The notes under the pieces are model-generated. The model saw only the letters and a program-made list of their open reading frames with translations. It had not been told where the DNA came from and did not search any database. The position numbers were made by a program, and so were the translations under genes. A DNA stretch of 64,000 nucleotides from Clostridia bacterium (GTDB taxonomy: Bacteria > Bacillota > Clostridia > Christensenellales > Aristaeellaceae): positions 95,599 to 159,598 of the forward strand of contig JAFPWH010000035.1 in the NCBI GenBank assembly GCA_017395065.1, given 5' to 3'. Below, piece by piece: positions 62,570 through 64,000 of the stretch (positions within the stretch are counted from its first letter, which is position 1; every line of letters starts with the position of its first letter).

Positions 62570-63304
62570 ATGCGCGTACTGGACATAGACCTCGATTTCT
62601 TTCTTGCTGACACCTGTCCCCTTGCCGCTTTGGGCGAACGCCCGGATTTACCGGGGCACGAACCCTGGCCGGAAGAGAAGGTCTTCCGCTATCTTGAGCG
62701 CAATCTGGGGCTTGATGTCTCAAGGCCCGTTCCCGGGCGGGTGTTCGAAACGCACGACGGCGCGCTTTTGTTCTGGGAAGAGCTGATCCGTTCGGGGCGC
62801 CTAAGCCATCCTTTCGAGGTAACGCACGTGGACGCGCATTCAGACCTCGGCATCGGCTTTCCCGGGCCGGACATGGTGCTAAGCGGCGCGCTCACGCAGA
62901 GCTTGGCCGCGCGCACGGACACGGCGCACTATCGGCAGCTTAAGCAATTGGACGAGGCCAATTACCTTCTGTACGCGCTGGCGTTTCGGCGCATCTCAAA
63001 GCTCGAAAACGTGAGAAACCCGAGATCGAAGCCCGATATGCCGGAAAAGATCGTCTCAAGAAGGGACGCGGACGGCCTGCCGACGCTGCTTCGGCTCATC
63101 CCGCCCCTGCCCGAACTGTTTGAGAAAATGAACGGCAAGGAACCGGAAGTGATCTACCGCGAATACGGGGATTGCGAAAGCTTCCGCGCGGAAGGCGAAT
63201 ACGATTTTATGTCCCTCGCCGTTTCGCCGCGCTACGCCCCGAAGGAGGCCGACGCGCTGATCGGCGTGATCAGGGAATACATGACCGACTGCCCGGAATC
63301 ATAA
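62570..63304 (+). CDS. UPF0489-family (C5orf22-like) protein
   Basis: The 244-residue protein starts at ATG 62570, six bases after GGAGG (a second ATG at 62564 overlaps it). An N-terminal D-I-D-L-D-F-F and H-V-D-A-H-S-D-L-G (about 88-96), and a late S-P-R-Y-A-P, are the UPF0489 marks. They suggest an arginase/deacetylase-like metal site (Asp and His ligands), but no substrate is known. It is coupled to the DUF4091 gene and followed by the M20 peptidase gene 19 bases downstream, as a possible three-gene operon. Confidence 0.75.
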   Translation: MRVLDIDLDFFLADTCPLAALGERPDLPGHEPWPEEKVFRYLERNLGLDVSRPVPGRVFETHDGALLFWEELIRSGRLSHPFEVTHVDAHSDLGIGFPGPDMVLSGALTQSLAARTDTAHYRQLKQLDEANYLLYALAFRRISKLENVRNPRSKPDMPEKIVSRRDADGLPTLLRLIPPLPELFEKMNGKEPEVIYREYGDCESFRAEGEYDFMSLAVSPRYAPKEADALIGVIREYMTDCPES

Positions 63305-63323
63305 AAGAACGGAGAAACATACA

Positions 63324-64000
63324 ATGGACAGAGAGCTGCTTGACCGCGCAAGTGCGTGGGTGGAAACGCATTTTGAGGAACTGGTGAATGACCTGTGCGA
63401 GCTTGTGCGCATCCCAAGCGTTTCCGGATGCGGCGAAGAAGGATATCCCTACGGCCGCGCCTGCTTTGACGCGCTCAAATGGTTCGAAGCGAAGGCGCGC
63501 GCGTTCGGGCTTCAAACGAACATCGTGGACGGGCGCGTGATCGAGGTCTCGCCCTCCTTCGGCGAAAACCCCATCGCGCTTTGGAATCACCTGGACGTGG
63601 TGCCCGCCGCGGACGGCTGGACGTATACGCAGCCCTTCGAGCCCCTGCACGTGGGCGAAATGCTCATAGGCCGCGGCGCGGACGACAACAAGGGCCCGGC
63701 CGTCGCCTCTCTGTACCTGTTGAGAATGCTGAGGGAATTGAACGTAACGACGAAGCATCCCATTCAGCTCTGCGCGGGCACGGACGAGGAAAAGGGTATG
63801 AGCGACGTGCTGCACTACGTCCGCGTACGCCCCGAGGCGGCGCTCAACGTCGTCGCGGACTGCGGTTTTCCGGTCTGCTTCGCCGAAAAGGGCATACTCG
63901 AAGCGGAGGTCGTGTCCAAAGTGCCCCTTACGCAGTTTACGGCGCTTGAAGCCGGTACCGCAAGCAACATCGTACCGGACAGGGCGTTCATGCGGATCGC
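63324..64000 (+). CDS. M20-family dipeptidase (PepV-like), 3' end outside window
   Basis: The first 225 codons are present. The M20 zinc site starts with N-H-L-D-V-V-P-A (the His about 91, the Asp 93), then G-R-G-A-D-D-N-K-G-P (bridging aspartate) and T-D-E-E-K-G (general-base Glu and next ligand Glu), as in PepV dipeptidases. They cut broad dipeptides in the cytoplasm. GGAG lies nine bases before the ATG. The C-terminal dimerisation part is cut by the window edge. Class is sure; PepV versus another M20 subgroup is less so. Confidence 0.9.
   Translation, partial: MDRELLDRASAWVETHFEELVNDLCELVRIPSVSGCGEEGYPYGRACFDALKWFEAKARAFGLQTNIVDGRVIEVSPSFGENPIALWNHLDVVPAADGWTYTQPFEPLHVGEMLIGRGADDNKGPAVASLYLLRMLRELNVTTKHPIQLCAGTDEEKGMSDVLHYVRVRPEAALNVVADCGFPVCFAEKGILEAEVVSKVPLTQFTALEAGTASNIVPDRAFMRI

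Overview
The window is a GC-rich (roughly 55-60 %) stretch of chromosome from a low-complexity-promoter Firmicute, most likely an anaerobic gut or rumen member of the Clostridia. The reasons are the strong AGGAGG ribosome sites, TTGACA-17-TATAAT promoters, SpoIIE-type phosphatase, PgpH/YbeY/Era block, a 2[4Fe-4S] ferredoxin, multiple plant or host glycan hydrolases and very large solute-binding proteins. Species cannot be named from sequence alone.

Layout. 1-11.8 kb (minus strand): a sugar ABC transporter (two permeases and a giant membrane-anchored binding protein with three carbohydrate-binding-like modules), a Cache-HAMP-SpoIIE phosphatase and a GH106-like glycosidase. 11.8-16.4 kb: small zinc-ribbon protein, ferredoxin, oligoendopeptidase F, three glycine tRNAs, a metallophosphoesterase and a small PQ-loop-like membrane protein. 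16.4-24.5 kb: an ECF sigma factor with a VWA-domain membrane protein that looks like its anti-sigma partner, then an exported operon (five-fold SH3-repeat protein, ComEC-like metallo-beta-lactamase fold protein, CHAP-SH3-glycan-binding protein), an RluA pseudouridine synthase and another SH3 protein. 24.5-33.7 kb: pgpH, a ybeY-cdd fusion and era in one operon, an AadA-like nucleotidyltransferase with a flavin reductase, tRNA-Leu, a UroD/MtaA-type protein, a zinc macrodomain and a GH10 xylanase.

33.7-39.5 kb is an accessory island: a restriction-modification-like locus with a GIY-YIG/SF2 helicase/PcrA-Tudor protein, an Eco57I-type N6-adenine methyltransferase, an XRE regulator and a second short methyltransferase-like protein. 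The regulator and the large methyltransferase face away from an AT-rich control region that holds three spaced copies of the same site. It sits directly downstream of gyrB-gyrA (39.6-44.2 kb).

44.4-64 kb: an RsuA-RsmC-SNF2/SWIM helicase run, a sialate-lyase/sialidase operon that continues into a peptidoglycan-binding protein and a degenerate Lgt-like membrane protein, a dual-specificity phosphatase fused to a SAM-hydroxide-adenosyltransferase-like barrel, a DUF2284 protein, a 1,438-residue DUF11-repeat surface protein, a PIN-domain toxin-antitoxin-like pair, a DUF4091 glycosidase-like protein, a UPF0489 protein and a truncated M20 peptidase. No CRISPR array, insertion sequence or prophage was found. 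The best candidates for a poorly described system are the R-M island, the SAM-HAT-barrel phosphatase, the ECF/VWA pair and the PG-binding/Lgt-like pair.
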